A stretch of 64,000 bases of DNA from Calycina herbarum. Its lineage: Eukaryota > Ascomycota > Leotiomycetes > Helotiales > Pezizellaceae. A program made the translations under genes and the position numbers. The notes below the pieces were generated by a model. It had not been told where the DNA came from. It searched no databases and saw only the letters and a program-made list of their open reading frames with translations. The DNA lies in NCBI GenBank assembly GCA_001414485.1, contig LLEY01000050.1, forward strand, positions 62,001 to 126,000, given 5' to 3'. Positions 45,840 to 56,922 of this stretch are shown piece by piece. Every line of letters begins with the position of its first letter. Position 1 is the stretch's first letter.

Positions 45840-48800
45840 AAATAAGGAGCTTAAAGTATAAGGATATAGAACCTAGATTGAAAATAATAAAGAAATTAGT
45901 AGTATATAAGATACTAATAATAATAGAGATCTACTCCTTAAAGAATATTATAATATATAATTAATAATAGAATTTAAGCAACCTCTTTAAGTAGAATATA
46001 AATTACTACTATTAACTAGTTCTTTAAAGATATTAGATTTATCTTCTAGTTTAGAAGAAGAAATAAGAAACAAAGACTCTAAAGTTAGAGAAACTTAGAC
46101 TTTCCTTAGAACCTTTAAATAAGGAAATTAATAAGTATATATTAATAATTAGAAACTAGATTTCTAAAGTCCTTATACTATATAAGGAGTTAACCTAACT
46201 ATTTTAATAATATATATAGTTATAAGAAATAACTCTAAGATAATAACTTTAGTTAGCCTAATTACTAGGTAAGAAACTATTAAGAATAAAGAACCTATAT
46301 ATAACTAACTATAAATTAAGAGACCTACTTATTCTAAGGTTAAGGATATATAGAAGGTATACGATATTTTAAATAAGAATAGTATATAGATATAGCAAGT
46401 TCTAACAGGATTTAAAAGACGAATTAAAGACTCTTTTCTTAGGATATTACTTAAAGATGTTATATTAAAAGAGTTTAAGTAATATATTATAGTTATATTA
46501 ATTAGAAACGATAGACTGGTATTTAGAAAATATAACTTATAATAACTGTTTAGCGTACTATTTTAAGAGCGAAGGGAGCTTAATATAACTAAATAAGCTA
46601 AAATAGAACCGGAAGAATTATACTACTTATTAATAAGAGAACTATAGTTTATAAAAACAGTTTAGGAAATAATAGTATAATAAATACGATATAAACTAAG
46701 TCTAATCTTAGACTAGTTATTATAGAAATAATTCAAAGGAATGTTACTAGAACCTATTAGAATAGTAGAATATTATTAAATATATAAAGTAGTATTATTA
46801 GATAAAGAAGGAGTAGTATTCTTTCCTTAGTTATAGATTTAGGCTATTAGAGAAAAGAATTCAAGAGATTATATATTTAAGGTTTACTATATAAAACTAG
46901 AGATAAGTATACTAGAGGCTACTTTAGATTATCTATATATAGGAGAGCTATAGTCTATAGAAACTATTATAGAAACTAGTTATAAATAGATCTAATATAA
47001 TTATAGATAAATACTAAAATAATTTATAAAAGGAATTCCTAGGATAATAGAAATCCTAGAATATAGATTAGTATATAAGGTAGTATACGTTAATAAGGAA
47101 AGAGTAAGATTCTTTCTATAGTATAAGAACGAGGAAAGAAGGAATTATAATCGAGAAAATCGATCTTTCGAAGTCTAATATATTAAAGCGAAGTTAGATA
47201 CTACTTTAGAAGAAAGACAGTTAGTAATAACTATAGAAATAAGAGAGAAGAAGTTATAAGTTATAATAGACTTAGGAGTAATAGGTAACTTTATCTCTCT
47301 AATAGCTTAAGAGAAGCTAAACGTTCTAATTAAAAGAATAAGACTATATCGACTAGGAGTAGTTAATAGAATAGATGTTATATATTAAAATAGGATTATT
47401 AATTAGTAAACTATTCTAATAAAAATTAATATTAAAAGATACTACTTAGATATATAATTCGATATTATTAAAATAGGAAGTAAGGAAGCGATACTTAGTA
47501 TACTATAGATTTAGGAATATAATCTAGAAATTAACTAGAAAGTAAGAATAATAACTTTTAGTTAATATAAATATAAGAGTTTATATTTATAACTTTAAAG
47601 CTAGAACAAGGTTAGTACTACCTCTTCTAAAGTACTAGAACACCTTATCTAGGGTCCTCTATAGGTTAGTAAGAAAGCTGATAATAAAATACCTATATAG
47701 TATAGAGAATTTAAGGCTTTGTTTAAAAACCTAGAAGACTTATAAGCTTTGTTAGAATATTACTTATAGGATTATAAGATTAAATTAAAAGAGGGTTATT
47801 ACTTCTTAAAGTAGAAGCTTCGGTTATATAACTAGAAAAGCCTATAGAGAATAGAGAGTTATATAAAAGAAGGTATTAAAAAGAGATATATTAGAAGATC
47901 TAAGTTACTAATTACCTTAAATATGCTTATTATTAAGAAGAAAGACGACCTAGATAGGAGAGTATATATTAATTATTAAGAAGTAAATTACGCTATAGTT
48001 AAGGACGCTTATCTGCTACTACCTAGCTAATACTTATAGGATAAGTTAAGTAAGGTAGTACGATTTATGAAATTAGATTAATAAAACGTTTATAAACTTA
48101 TATAAATAAAAAACAGAGACGAATAGAAGATAGTATTTACCTTACTATCGAGCCTTTATAAATATATAGTTATACTATTTAGACTTTATAACGTACTAGC
48201 TATATATTAGAGATAAAATAATAATATTTTAGAAGATCTTTTAGAGATAATAGTAATCTATTACTTAGATAATATTCTAATCTTCTTAGAAAAAGAAGAA
48301 GAATATAAGAGATATATTAGAGAAGTTTTATAATAACTTACGAAAGTAAACTCTTAGTTAAAACTCTTGAAATACGAGTTTAAAGTAACTTAGATACTTT
48401 TCCTAGGATAGGTATTTAGCTTAGAGAAAATAGAAATAGATCTAGTAAAGATTTAAGATATTTTAAACTAGAAATTACTAGAGAATGTAAAAGATATATA
48501 GTCTTTTCTTAGATTTATAAACTTTTATTATCTATTTATATAAGACTATATAAAAATTACTAAACTAATATTAGTACTAGTTAAGAAAGTTGTTAAGTTT
48601 ATATAGAATAAATAGGTAGAGGACGCTTTTTAAAAGATTAAAACAAGGTTTATAGAAAAACCTATTCTATATAACTTTAATATAGAAAAACTAAGTATAA
48701 TTAAAATAGACGCTTTAGATATATTAGTAGATACGATTTACCTATAACTAAATAAAAAGGGAAAACTTATACTTATTATATATTATTCTAAAATATTTAA

Positions 48801-50580
48801 CCTAGTATAATAAAACTATAGTATATTTAATAAAGAGTTACTTACTATAGTATTAGCTTTAGAATACTAGAGAATTTATTTATAGCTAGTAAAATATCTA
48901 GTTATAGTCTTATTTAACTATAAGAATCTTAAGATATTTATAATAACTAAGGAACTTATAACTAGATAATTAGCTAGATAGTTAGAGATATTAAAAGGAT
49001 TTAATATTATTATTTAATATATAAAGAGAACGTTAAATACTCGAGCTAATACTCTTAGCCAAAAACCTAGATATAAGGGAAATAAAGAGTATAAGAAGAT
49101 TATAATCTTAAAAACTCTTAAGAAGATTATAATCTTAAAAACTCTTAAGAAGATTATAATCTTAAAAACTCTTAAGAATAGAGACTTAGTACCTACTATA
49201 TATAAAATTATACTAATAAACGATATTTAGATAGATAAAATTTAGAATATATATAAAGGTTATAACTAGTATATAAAAGGGAAATTATAGGTCCTTAGCT
49301 TATATATAAAGGAATTTATATAAGAATACTATACTACGCCTACTTATAGCTACTAAGGAATTCGTAGAACCTTCTAGAGAATAAGATAATACTATTATAT
49401 TAATTAGTTATCTACGATAGTTAAGGAAGTAATAGTAGAATATAATACCTATACTAAGAATAAGGCTTCCTACTATACTTCTTATAAACAGATAAATACT
49501 ACTCTAATACTATAAATACCTTAGAAATTAATATTTATAGATTTTATTATTAAACTACTAAAATCTAAAGATCTAATAACAGGAGTTAAGTATAACTCAA
49601 TCCTAGTTATTATAAAATAACTTATAAAATATATAATTTTAGTAGTATATATAAAGTCAAGTATAGCTAAGGAACTAGCATTCGCATTCCTTAGAGAAGT
49701 AGTCTTAAGACATAGACTATTTAAAGAAATACTCTTAGATAGAGATAAACTCTTTACTTTAAAATTTTAGATCACTCTTATAAAACGATTAAGTATAAGG
49801 AGAAAGCTCTTTATAGCCTTTTACTTTTAAATAAATAGAAGAAATAAACATATAAACTAAGTAGTAGAAATATACCTTTATTATTATATAAACTATTAAT
49901 AAAACAACTAAGTAGAACTACTGCTTTTAACATAGTTTACCTATAATAGTTTAGTAATAGAAATAACACTTATTATACTATTCTATACTAACTTTAGATA
50001 TAAATTATTAGTATATTAAGAACCACTATCTACGACTATCGACAACTAGCTTACTTATATTTAGGTCTTAAAAATTAAGAGGTTATATAAGGAACTTATA
50101 AAAGATTTATAGTTTATTATAAAAAGAAACGTATACTACTATAATAAACGACGTAGTTAGAAGCTAATACTAAAAGAGAGAGATAAAGTCTACTTAGTAT
50201 AGAAAAACATCGACATAAAAAGACTAAGTAATAAACTAGATTATAAAAAACTTAGACTATTTAAAATTAAGTAAGTTAAGAGACTTTTAAATTATAAATT
50301 AGTATTACTAAAGATAATAAACATCTACCTAGTATTCTATATATCCCTACTCAAACTAGTACTACTAGGAGCACTACTAGCTCTATTTATAGAAATTTAA
50401 CTAGTAAACCTAAACGCTAAGTACAAAGTTAAGAGGATTCTTAACTATAAACTAGTTAGAGGATAAGTTAAGTACTTAATTAAATAGTTAGATTACCTAT
50501 ACTTAGAAAATACTTAAGAGCTAAAAAGCAATCTTAACTATTACTTAGAGGAACTTCGGAAGTTCTACTACTAAAACCTA
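45840..50580 (+). pseudogene. Ty3 copy 3 Pol with spacer, RIP-mutated
   Basis: After Gag, a 1.3-kb Glu/Lys/Tyr-rich spacer without known motifs leads to protease (VIIDLGVIGNFISL near 47,255-47,305), RT, RNase H, integrase and chromodomain in the usual order. The catalytic YLDD is YLDN. Between RNase H and integrase a 27-bp unit is present three times in tandem (49,093-49,173), adding 18 in-frame codons relative to copies 1 and 2. Confidence 0.75.
49093..49173 (+). repeat. 27-bp tandem triplication in Pol
   Basis: Unit aagaagattataatcttaaa plus aactctt occurs three times head to tail (starts 49,093, 49,120, 49,147). The units are identical, so the expansion is recent or has escaped divergence. 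The number of bases keeps the frame. Confidence 0.9.
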
Positions 50581-50587
50581 GGATTAC

Positions 50588-51067
50588 CTACATCTCATAG
50601 TTAGAAGGAAAAGCCTCAAGGAAAGCCGAATCAAGGGTTAGCTCGTTAACAAAAGCAGGGTCGCTAGAAGAAGAAGAGGCCGCTAGCTGAACGATCTCTA
50701 ATTCCCTCTCTTCTTTCTCCTTCTCTACTCTTTCTTTCTTATTAGCTTTATTAAGCTCTTATAGGTTAGTAAGACTACGATAGAGTATCTCTTACTCCTA
50801 CTCTATAAGAAAGCGTTATTATTTTCATAGGCGAAGGATCTTCTATATAGCTTCTTCTTAAATCTTATAAGCTATTTCTTCCTCTTATTATAACCGCCGC
50901 TTCTAAGTATTAATAGATTCCTACTTGAAAATTAAGAGTATTCGGTTTTATAACTTAATATTATAAGATTTGCTCTTCTTAGTATACTTAGAGTACTTAG
51001 AACTACTAAGAACGCTAATACATCGATAACTGGTTTTCGTATTTATATAGTAAGTATAAGGGATTAT
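50588..51067 (-). pseudogene. Antisense 160-codon ORF, Ty3 copy 3
   Basis: The frame matches 20,536-21,015 codon for codon in length (480 nt) with the same terminal TAG after NYEM. The initiating ATG is ATA here (a G-to-A change), and stops are TAA/TAG plus one TGA (from CGA). The conserved parts are the TKTSxxCISVLSSSKYSKYT-like N-terminus, the Glu/Lys/Arg coiled-coil middle and the SSSSDPAFV-like tail. No insertion or deletion separates the two copies, as expected for a frame once under coding constraint, though recent shared ancestry also explains this. Confidence 0.6.
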
Positions 51068-51240
51068 TTCACGTTCTAAACATTTAATTTAAAGAGTATT
51101 AAGAGTTCTATATTATTTAAGCTTATCCTTCGAGAGAGGTGTTAATAATATAATAGGAACTAGGGAGGCTACTAGCCTCTTAACGATATTTCTTAGGCTA
51201 TACTTAAGTATAGGGACACGCTAGTCTAAGAAGGGGATAG

Positions 51241-51702
51241 TGTTATAAATCATAGTATACATAGTAAGTAGTCTAGACAGCGTTCTAATAAGATAAGATA
51301 TAACATCTAGGAATAGAAGGTAATATAAGAGGAAATTAGTAATACAAAGAGTATTTAGGATTTTAGGATCTTACTATTATAGTAATATTAGAAGTTATAT
51401 ATAATTATATAACATGATCGCCTATATCGCTCTAATCGCCTTAATCGCAAGCGACGTAAGCAACGTAAGCGATGTAAGCGATGTAATTAGGATAAAGGTT
51501 CTATATAAGACTAGCACGTCTGCTATTAGATAGGAGCTTTATACTTAACTTTAGTTATTAATCTTATTATCTTATTTAATATCTTTAATATAAGTAACGA
51601 GTTCACTTCTAAGTGAATAACCTAGCGTATCTATACTTCTTATCTATATACTAACCTTCGAGACTTAGTTACCTTTGTTTAGTTTATTTAAGTTTCGTTA
51701 TA
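51241..51702 (+). repeat. 3' LTR, Ty3 copy 3
   Basis: This 462-bp LTR follows purine tract AAGAAGGGGATAG. It starts TGTTATAAATCATAG, ends GTTTCGTTATA and is followed by duplication gttta. Confidence 0.9.
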
Positions 51703-53364
51703 GTTTACTAGGTTCCTTAAAAGACTCTCTCTAACCGACGCGCTGGAAAGCTCTTACGACGCGATTACTAGCCTAATTCGAAAAAGCTTACGAAGCTAGA
51801 GAAGAAGATAATAGTTAGATATATATTAGAGTTAGATTTACAAGGGTTTTCGCTTATAAGAGATATAGTACGAGATATAGCTAATAATCTACTAAGAGAG
51901 CGCGACGGAAAGCCTATAGATAAGAACTAGCTAGACAACTTTATTAAATATATATCTAAGCTTAAAACTTAATAGAGTTGTTCTTATAATCGTTAGCGAG
52001 CTTTAACTAAGGATCCGCGAGTTATTAGTCTATAGTTTACACTTATATAGTCTATAAAAGAGAAATATAGTATTTAAGATAAGAATATTTATAAATTTAA
52101 CGAAAGTAGCTTTATAATAGGAGTTATTTTATTCTAACTAGTTATTATAAGCTTAGAAACGTGTAAGAAGCGAAAGTAAGTTTAGCTAGGTAATCGCGAG
52201 TAGATTATAGTTATTTAGAGAGTTAATATAATAGAATAGATAATCTTACTATTAATTATATTCGTAGGCAAAGTACTTATTTCTTCCTAGTACTAAGATA
52301 TATATATACTATACGATTAGGTAATTAAGATTAGCAACAACGGCTAGATAAATAATAAGCTTAGAGTTATATAGTTAAAGTATTTTAATAAATATATAAA
52401 GGTATAAAGTATAGAAGAATACTATTTATTAATTATTAATAGTTATAAAAGCTATAACTTACTCGAATTCTAGTAACTTTATAAAGACTTAAATATTATT
52501 ACTCTCTATATATCTTTATACTTATTATACCTGCTATAGCTGTTTAATATAGTCTACTTCTCGCTTTTAAAGCGAGTATATAAAGCTAAGATATTAGGCT
52601 TAGTATATAATTATATTAATTATATTACTAAAGAAATCTTTCTTCTAGTATTTAAAACAGCTTTTTATAAATTATTTACGAAAGGTAATATCTACGTAAG
52701 TTTTAAAGATACTAAGCTAGTTCTATATAACCTAGAAGTTATATTATCGAAGCTTGATTTAAGGCTCTATACGCTAATACTAATAATACTAGAAGATACT
52801 CTATAAATACCTAAAATACTAAGTAACGTATACGAAATAATAGCTTAATTAATACTTATTCGAGATCGGATTTAAAGATATTAAGACTCGTTACCTAGTT
52901 CTATTATTTAGTCTCTTAATTAACTCGAAAAAGACTCTACTAGAGTAATATATAATATAGTATTAATACGTAAGAAAATCACTAGTCTTTATAAGATAAC
53001 GAAGGCTATAACTAAGTATAAAAGTCGTAAGAGAAAGTATATTAAGAGTTAAGAGATATTAACAGTAGACGAGGTAGCTAATTTAATTACTTCTAAGGAA
53101 ACTAGCGACTAGAAACAAGATAAAGAGTCTAGGAAGAGAGTTCGCGTAGACAGATACTATAGCCGTTATAGTAAAACTAGGTATAATTCTTATACTTATT
53201 AGATAGAAATATTTAATATAAAAGATAGCGAAAGTTCTAAATAATACTAGATAGCTTCTATAGTTTAAAAACTTTATATAGTATTAAGTATTTTATATCG
53301 TAATAATACTAGATTAAAAAAGTAGGCAACTCGCTTAGGTAGGCGACTCGCTTATAAAACACGT

Positions 53365-54110
53365 TATACTAGATATACTAGATATAATTATTATAATTAT
53401 TATACTAGCTAGTATACCTAGTACTTAAAGTTTATTATAATATATCTTAATATATTTTAAAACTAAATAGACGTTTATTACTAAAGCTATTACTAAAGAC
53501 TCTTAGACTTTATCTAAAGAATCGCTTTTCTTACTAATCTATTATAAATAATACTAAGCTTAATCTAGAATTTTTTTACTCTACTTTCTAAAATTTATTA
53601 AAGTAGTTCTTAGTAGTAGAAGCTAAGAAACTATACTACGAGTATATAGATTTAACTAAGCCTCGACCTATTATAGAGCTAGTTATACCGCTTATAACTA
53701 GCTCTAGTAAGAGCTATATAACTTAGTTAAAGCGTTATAACTCGTAGAGAGCTCTTAGATTATATAATATAAGTAGTAGAACCGCGGCTATAAGTCTATA
53801 TAATACTATAGACGTAGAATAGCTATAGCTTAATATCTTTTTAAGTAATCTAAATATAAAATTAATTAAATCTCTTAAACTTATTAGTTTATTAACTACT
53901 AAATAATATATATAATATATATAATTAATTAAATACTCTAGACTTATTAGTCTATTAAATACTGAATAGTATAATAAATATATATAATAAATTAAATATT
54001 CTAGACTTATTAGTCTACTAAAGTCTAAAATATATATATATATATATTAAAAGCTATAATAACTACTTCTATTATATCTACCTTATATATACGCGATCTA
54101 TTACCTCGGT
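53365..54110. repeat. RIP-mutated AT-rich region right of pogo element
   Basis: No gene is supported. It begins with an inverted counterpart of sequence left of the pogo element (TACTAGCTAGTATA block) and ends where normal composition returns. It contains a 63-bp tandem repeat (53,860-54,048) and a (TA)n run near 54,030-54,050. Confidence 0.5.
53860..54048. repeat. 63-bp tandem repeat, three copies
   Basis: Units start at about 53,860, 53,923 and 53,986, each opening with AATTAATTAAAT or a close variant and containing CTTATTAGT. The spacing is exactly 63 bp both times. Copies differ mainly by transitions, and the third is degraded into (TA)n. Confidence 0.8.
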
Positions 54111-54162
54111 GTTACTTACTTTAGAGGTTTAGATAAAGCTAGAAGCTAGCGCGTTGTAACGC

Positions 54163-54243
54163 TTTAACCGAGTTACACGGCTCTTACCAGGGCCAGTCAT
54201 AAGCGGTATAACTGGCCCTGCAGTGGGTCAGGGCTCGGTTAAA
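54163..54243. repeat. Nested inverted repeats, GC-rich hairpin
   Basis: The outer arms TTTAACCGAG (54,163-54,172) and CTCGGTTAAA (54,234-54,243) are a perfect 10-bp inverted pair. The inner arms CAGGGCCAGT (54,188-54,197) and ACTGGCCCTG (54,211-54,220) are a second perfect pair with a 13-bp loop. The location is just outside the RIP domain. It could be the end of a small inverted-repeat element; no full element was defined. Confidence 0.7.
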
Positions 54244-54400
54244 TCTGCATGCCCGTGGTGAGGAACTGAGATAAAATAATCGGCGTTACTTTACTCACCC
54301 AGGTCACGTGAAAAACAGATTAGTTATGTGAGACAAGATTGATTTCTGCTATTGGGCAAACTACGCTAGCCAAACCCCAAGAAGCGAAATCCAACAAAAT

Positions 54401-56167
54401 CTACGCCTTTTCCTTTCCCTTTCCCTTATCATCTCCAGCCTTCGCCTCCTCAACTTGATGATGATGAAATTCGTCCCCTTGGTGCCAGTAGCAGTACTTG
54501 AGCTTCTCATTATTGCACAACTCGCACTGATAAAGCGGGATCTTATCACTCTCAGACATTCCACAGAACCTACACCACTCAAATCCTCTTCCAATAGTCT
54601 CCCAAGCGCACTTAGCAACCCAGTCTGCGATTAACATGACTTCCGCCGTGCGAGGAATAGTCTTCGCGACTCTAACCTTCTCGATGTGTCCGGCATAACC
54701 ACTGATCTTCGCGCGCCATTGGTCGAGGGTCTCCATGATGAATAGTTCGTGAAAACCAAGACCAACCAGTCCGAACTGCATCGAAGTCATATCGACGACA
54801 GCGATGTTGTTTCCTGTGTTGCCGGGATCTTGGACAACACCAGGGATCAAGAACATGAGAAGGTAGTGGCTTACGCCCTCGATGTGTCCAACTCCGTAAT
54901 CGAGAAGTTCCATCTTATCTTCCTCGGGTTCCATCTCATCTTCCTTGATTTTCATCACTGTAGAGATAACCAGATTCTTGGTTCGAAAGAGCTTGACTTC
55001 GAGGACGCGGGCATCTGTAGCCTTCACAACGATAGGCTCACCCCCACCGACTTGGATCGACAAGGTTTGGTCTGGTGAGAAGCCCTTGAAGAACTCTTGG
55101 AAGACCGCGATCGCTTCATCGGATTTTTCAGAACTTCGAGAAACATTGTAGATGTACTCGCGTATGCCACGTTCGAACTGGTCAATCTTCTTTTTGCTGT
55201 CTCCTTTATTGGAGGGATGGCTGAATACGATGGGGTTGACGTCGCTGACCTCGTGGCTTAGGTGCAAGAATGAGTAGAACTCCTTATTCAGTCCCTTGTC
55301 CTTGACGGCTTCAAGTACTCGCTGGAGTGTCTCCGACTCCCAGACCTTTCCGTCTATAAGAGAGGTTTCGACTAGGCAAGTACCTGCGAAACGGTAATCG
55401 ACCATGTTTAAGACGTAACGGAGGAAGACAGTAAGAGATCCCAGGTCAATTGGAATGGGTCCCATCGTCGTGGCTTTGGCAGCTTGATCTGTGGAGGTTG
55501 AGGAGACGGGTGCCTTTTCAGCCATTGTTGATGAAGGAGTATCGGTCGGAGCAGATTTCATCTCTGCATCTCCTGCCGTTGGGCCTTTGGGGGATGAGGC
55601 GACCTCAGAAGAATCGACCTCGACCTTGGAAGACTTCGATTTAGACTTAGACTTCTTCTTCTTCTTCTTCTTCTTAGCCTTTGTTGGTGGAGGGGTATCG
55701 ACCGAACCAACGTTCTCATCTGTCATTCCTGCTGTATCTGTGGAGATTGAGGGAACGGATGGCTTTTCGACCATTGTTGATGGAGGGGTATCCATCGGAC
55801 CTGCGGAGGATGAGGCGGCGTTGGAAGAATCAACCGCAGAAGAGGCGGCGACCTTAGAAGACTTCTTCTTCTTCTTCTTCTTCTTCTTAGCCTTTGTTGA
55901 TTGAGGGGTATCGGTCGCACCGAGGTTAATCTCTGCCATTCTTGCTGTTGCAACTGTGGGGGTTGGAGCGGCCGATTCTTGTTGGGTCATGGTCGATGGA
56001 GGGGTATCGGTCGGACCAAGATCCATCGCTGCGACTCCTGCTGTTACATTATCCGTGGAGGTTGAGGTGACCGGGCCAGAGACGACGGAGGGAGAAGTGG
56101 CCCACGATGAGGGGACCTTGGAAGAGGCGGCCTCGGAAGGCTTCGACTTCTTTTTGGTTTTGGCCAT
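54401..56167 (-). CDS. Lys-tract/TDTP-repeat protein with C-terminal zinc-binding motif
   Basis: It is a single exon of 588 residues from ATG at 56,167 (context ACAATGGCC). The frame stays open upstream to 56,419, but the first good start is this one. The N-terminal half is low-complexity, with five imperfect repeats around TDTPPSTM (Ser/Thr/Pro-rich). Two are followed by lysine runs (AKKKKKKKKKK and KKKKKKKKSKSKSK), likely nuclear-localising. The middle (about residues 240-520) is a folded-looking domain starting DLGSLTVFLRYVLNMVDYRF. Near residues 530-570 Cys pairs WCRFC, YQCELC, then YCYWH and FHHH suggest a zinc ribbon or MYND-like fold, but spacing is not standard MYND. The tail is KGKGKEKA. 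I do not recognise a characterised family. No RIP damage. Confidence 0.75.
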   Translation of the reverse strand: MAKTKKKSKPSEAASSKVPSSWATSPSVVSGPVTSTSTDNVTAGVAAMDLGPTDTPPSTMTQQESAAPTPTVATARMAEINLGATDTPQSTKAKKKKKKKKKSSKVAASSAVDSSNAASSSAGPMDTPPSTMVEKPSVPSISTDTAGMTDENVGSVDTPPPTKAKKKKKKKKSKSKSKSSKVEVDSSEVASSPKGPTAGDAEMKSAPTDTPSSTMAEKAPVSSTSTDQAAKATTMGPIPIDLGSLTVFLRYVLNMVDYRFAGTCLVETSLIDGKVWESETLQRVLEAVKDKGLNKEFYSFLHLSHEVSDVNPIVFSHPSNKGDSKKKIDQFERGIREYIYNVSRSSEKSDEAIAVFQEFFKGFSPDQTLSIQVGGGEPIVVKATDARVLEVKLFRTKNLVISTVMKIKEDEMEPEEDKMELLDYGVGHIEGVSHYLLMFLIPGVVQDPGNTGNNIAVVDMTSMQFGLVGLGFHELFIMETLDQWRAKISGYAGHIEKVRVAKTIPRTAEVMLIADWVAKCAWETIGRGFEWCRFCGMSESDKIPLYQCELCNNEKLKYCYWHQGDEFHHHQVEEAKAGDDKGKGKEKA

Positions 56168-56529
56168 TGTGTTTGGACTAGTATCGTGAAGGACGGGAAG
56201 GATAGAGTTTCTTGAAGGTAATGCGAAGTAGACTAGACCGTCTGAGACAGTAAAGCAAGTAAGCAACCGATAACTCATCCAGTGAACCGAGGAGGATACG
56301 TACCAAAGAGCAAGAGCGCAAAATGGCAGCGCAAGAGCTCGAGTAACCGTGATCAAATCTGATGAGGTAGCCTCGCGGTATGCAAGTTTTGATTTTTGAA
56401 ATGAGTTTGTGGCCGTCAATCAGCCCAAAGCCCGTTGGCCTGTGCGTATCATTTCATTTCTTCATTGCCAGCCATTCTCATTCACTTGACGTTATTCCAA
56501 CCACGTGATAATATCCTTTCTCACTGTCG
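56168..56529. other. Gap upstream of the zinc-motif gene
   Basis: This 362-bp spacer separates two minus-strand genes and should contain the promoter of the downstream gene and the 3' end of the small Gly-rich gene. It holds no other feature that I can support. Confidence 0.4.
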
Positions 56530-56922
56530 CTACCCGCAACCTCCACCGCCGTCCCCGCCTCCCCCTCCATCGCCTCCTCCCCCAGAATCACCACCACTGT
56601 ACCCTCCAGAATAGCCACTATCACCGCCTCCAGAGCCTCCGTACGGAGGTCCATGACCTCCTCGATGTCTCCATACTGGGTTTTTTTTACGTTTCCTTCC
56701 GCTTCATTAGCTGAATTCCAGGGGTTTGAAATGAGGCGCTATGAAGTGAATCAACGAATTCAAAAAAAAACATATAAACAAAAGAAATCAAACTTACGGA
56801 GCAGCAGGACGTTGATAATAAGGATTGGACTCAAGCCATTGATTGAACCCTTGAGGGCGTGACACTGGCACTGGGGCTGGAGGGGGGTTTTTCTTGAGTT
56901 TGGATTTACTACCGAAACACAT
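56530..56922 (-). CDS. Small Gly-rich protein, two exons, 87 residues
   Basis: The exons are 56,798-56,922 and 56,530-56,668, with a 129-bp intron. The product begins MCFGSKSKLKKNPPPAPVPV, has an aromatic Trp/Tyr segment (GFNQWLESNPYYQRPAAP), and ends in a Gly/Asp-rich tail closing GGGGDGGGGCG. The splice acceptor chosen is the AG in TATGGAG at 56,669-56,670. The earlier AG (CCCAG) would throw the frame into a quick stop, while the later one keeps the Gly-rich frame to TAG. The N-terminal MCFGS could support lipidation at Cys2 or Gly4-type signals, but this is speculative. I recognise the general look of short fungal Gly-rich/GGCG proteins without an assigned function. Confidence 0.6.

Larger units (their letters stand above)
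44334..51702 (+). mobile_element. Ty3 chromovirus copy 3, full length
   Basis: The 462-bp LTRs (44,334-44,795 and 51,241-51,702) are bounded by perfect duplications gttta (44,329-44,333 and 51,703-51,707). Gag (about 44,830-45,830) contains EVLKSIKVKILDIYYRKQKE, KFEGNYN and a knuckle CYNYSLLGYKVNKYSKKK. Pol (about 47,200-50,580) shows protease, RT (YLDNILIFLEKEEEY near 48,250-48,300), RNase H, integrase and a chromodomain (KYKVKRILNYKLVRG near 50,418-50,463). An antisense ORF follows. At 7,369 bp it is longer than copy 1 mainly between Gag and protease (about 46,400-47,200). It is strongly RIP-mutated. Confidence 0.92.
44141..53364 (+). mobile_element. Fot1/pogo-like element split by Ty3 copy 3
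   Basis: The left end ACGTGTTTATAAGCGAGTCG (44,141, after TA) and right end ...GCGACTCGCTTATAAAACACGT (to 53,364, before TA) are inverted repeats. Removing Ty3 copy 3 and one duplication leaves 1,850 bp. The plus-strand transposase starts before the insertion (about 44,210-44,333, YNVQLPS-like region) and continues at 51,703: CENP-B-type region about 51,800-52,010, DDE first block IYKFNESSFIIGV (52,087-52,130), second LLIINSYKSYNLLEF (about 52,425-52,470), then LYISLYLLYLLQLFNIVYFS (about 52,500-52,565), which matches the PxHxSHxLQPLD stretch of pogo transposases. Motif AAGCGRGTCG is repeated with 17-bp pitch near each end. Confidence 0.87.
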
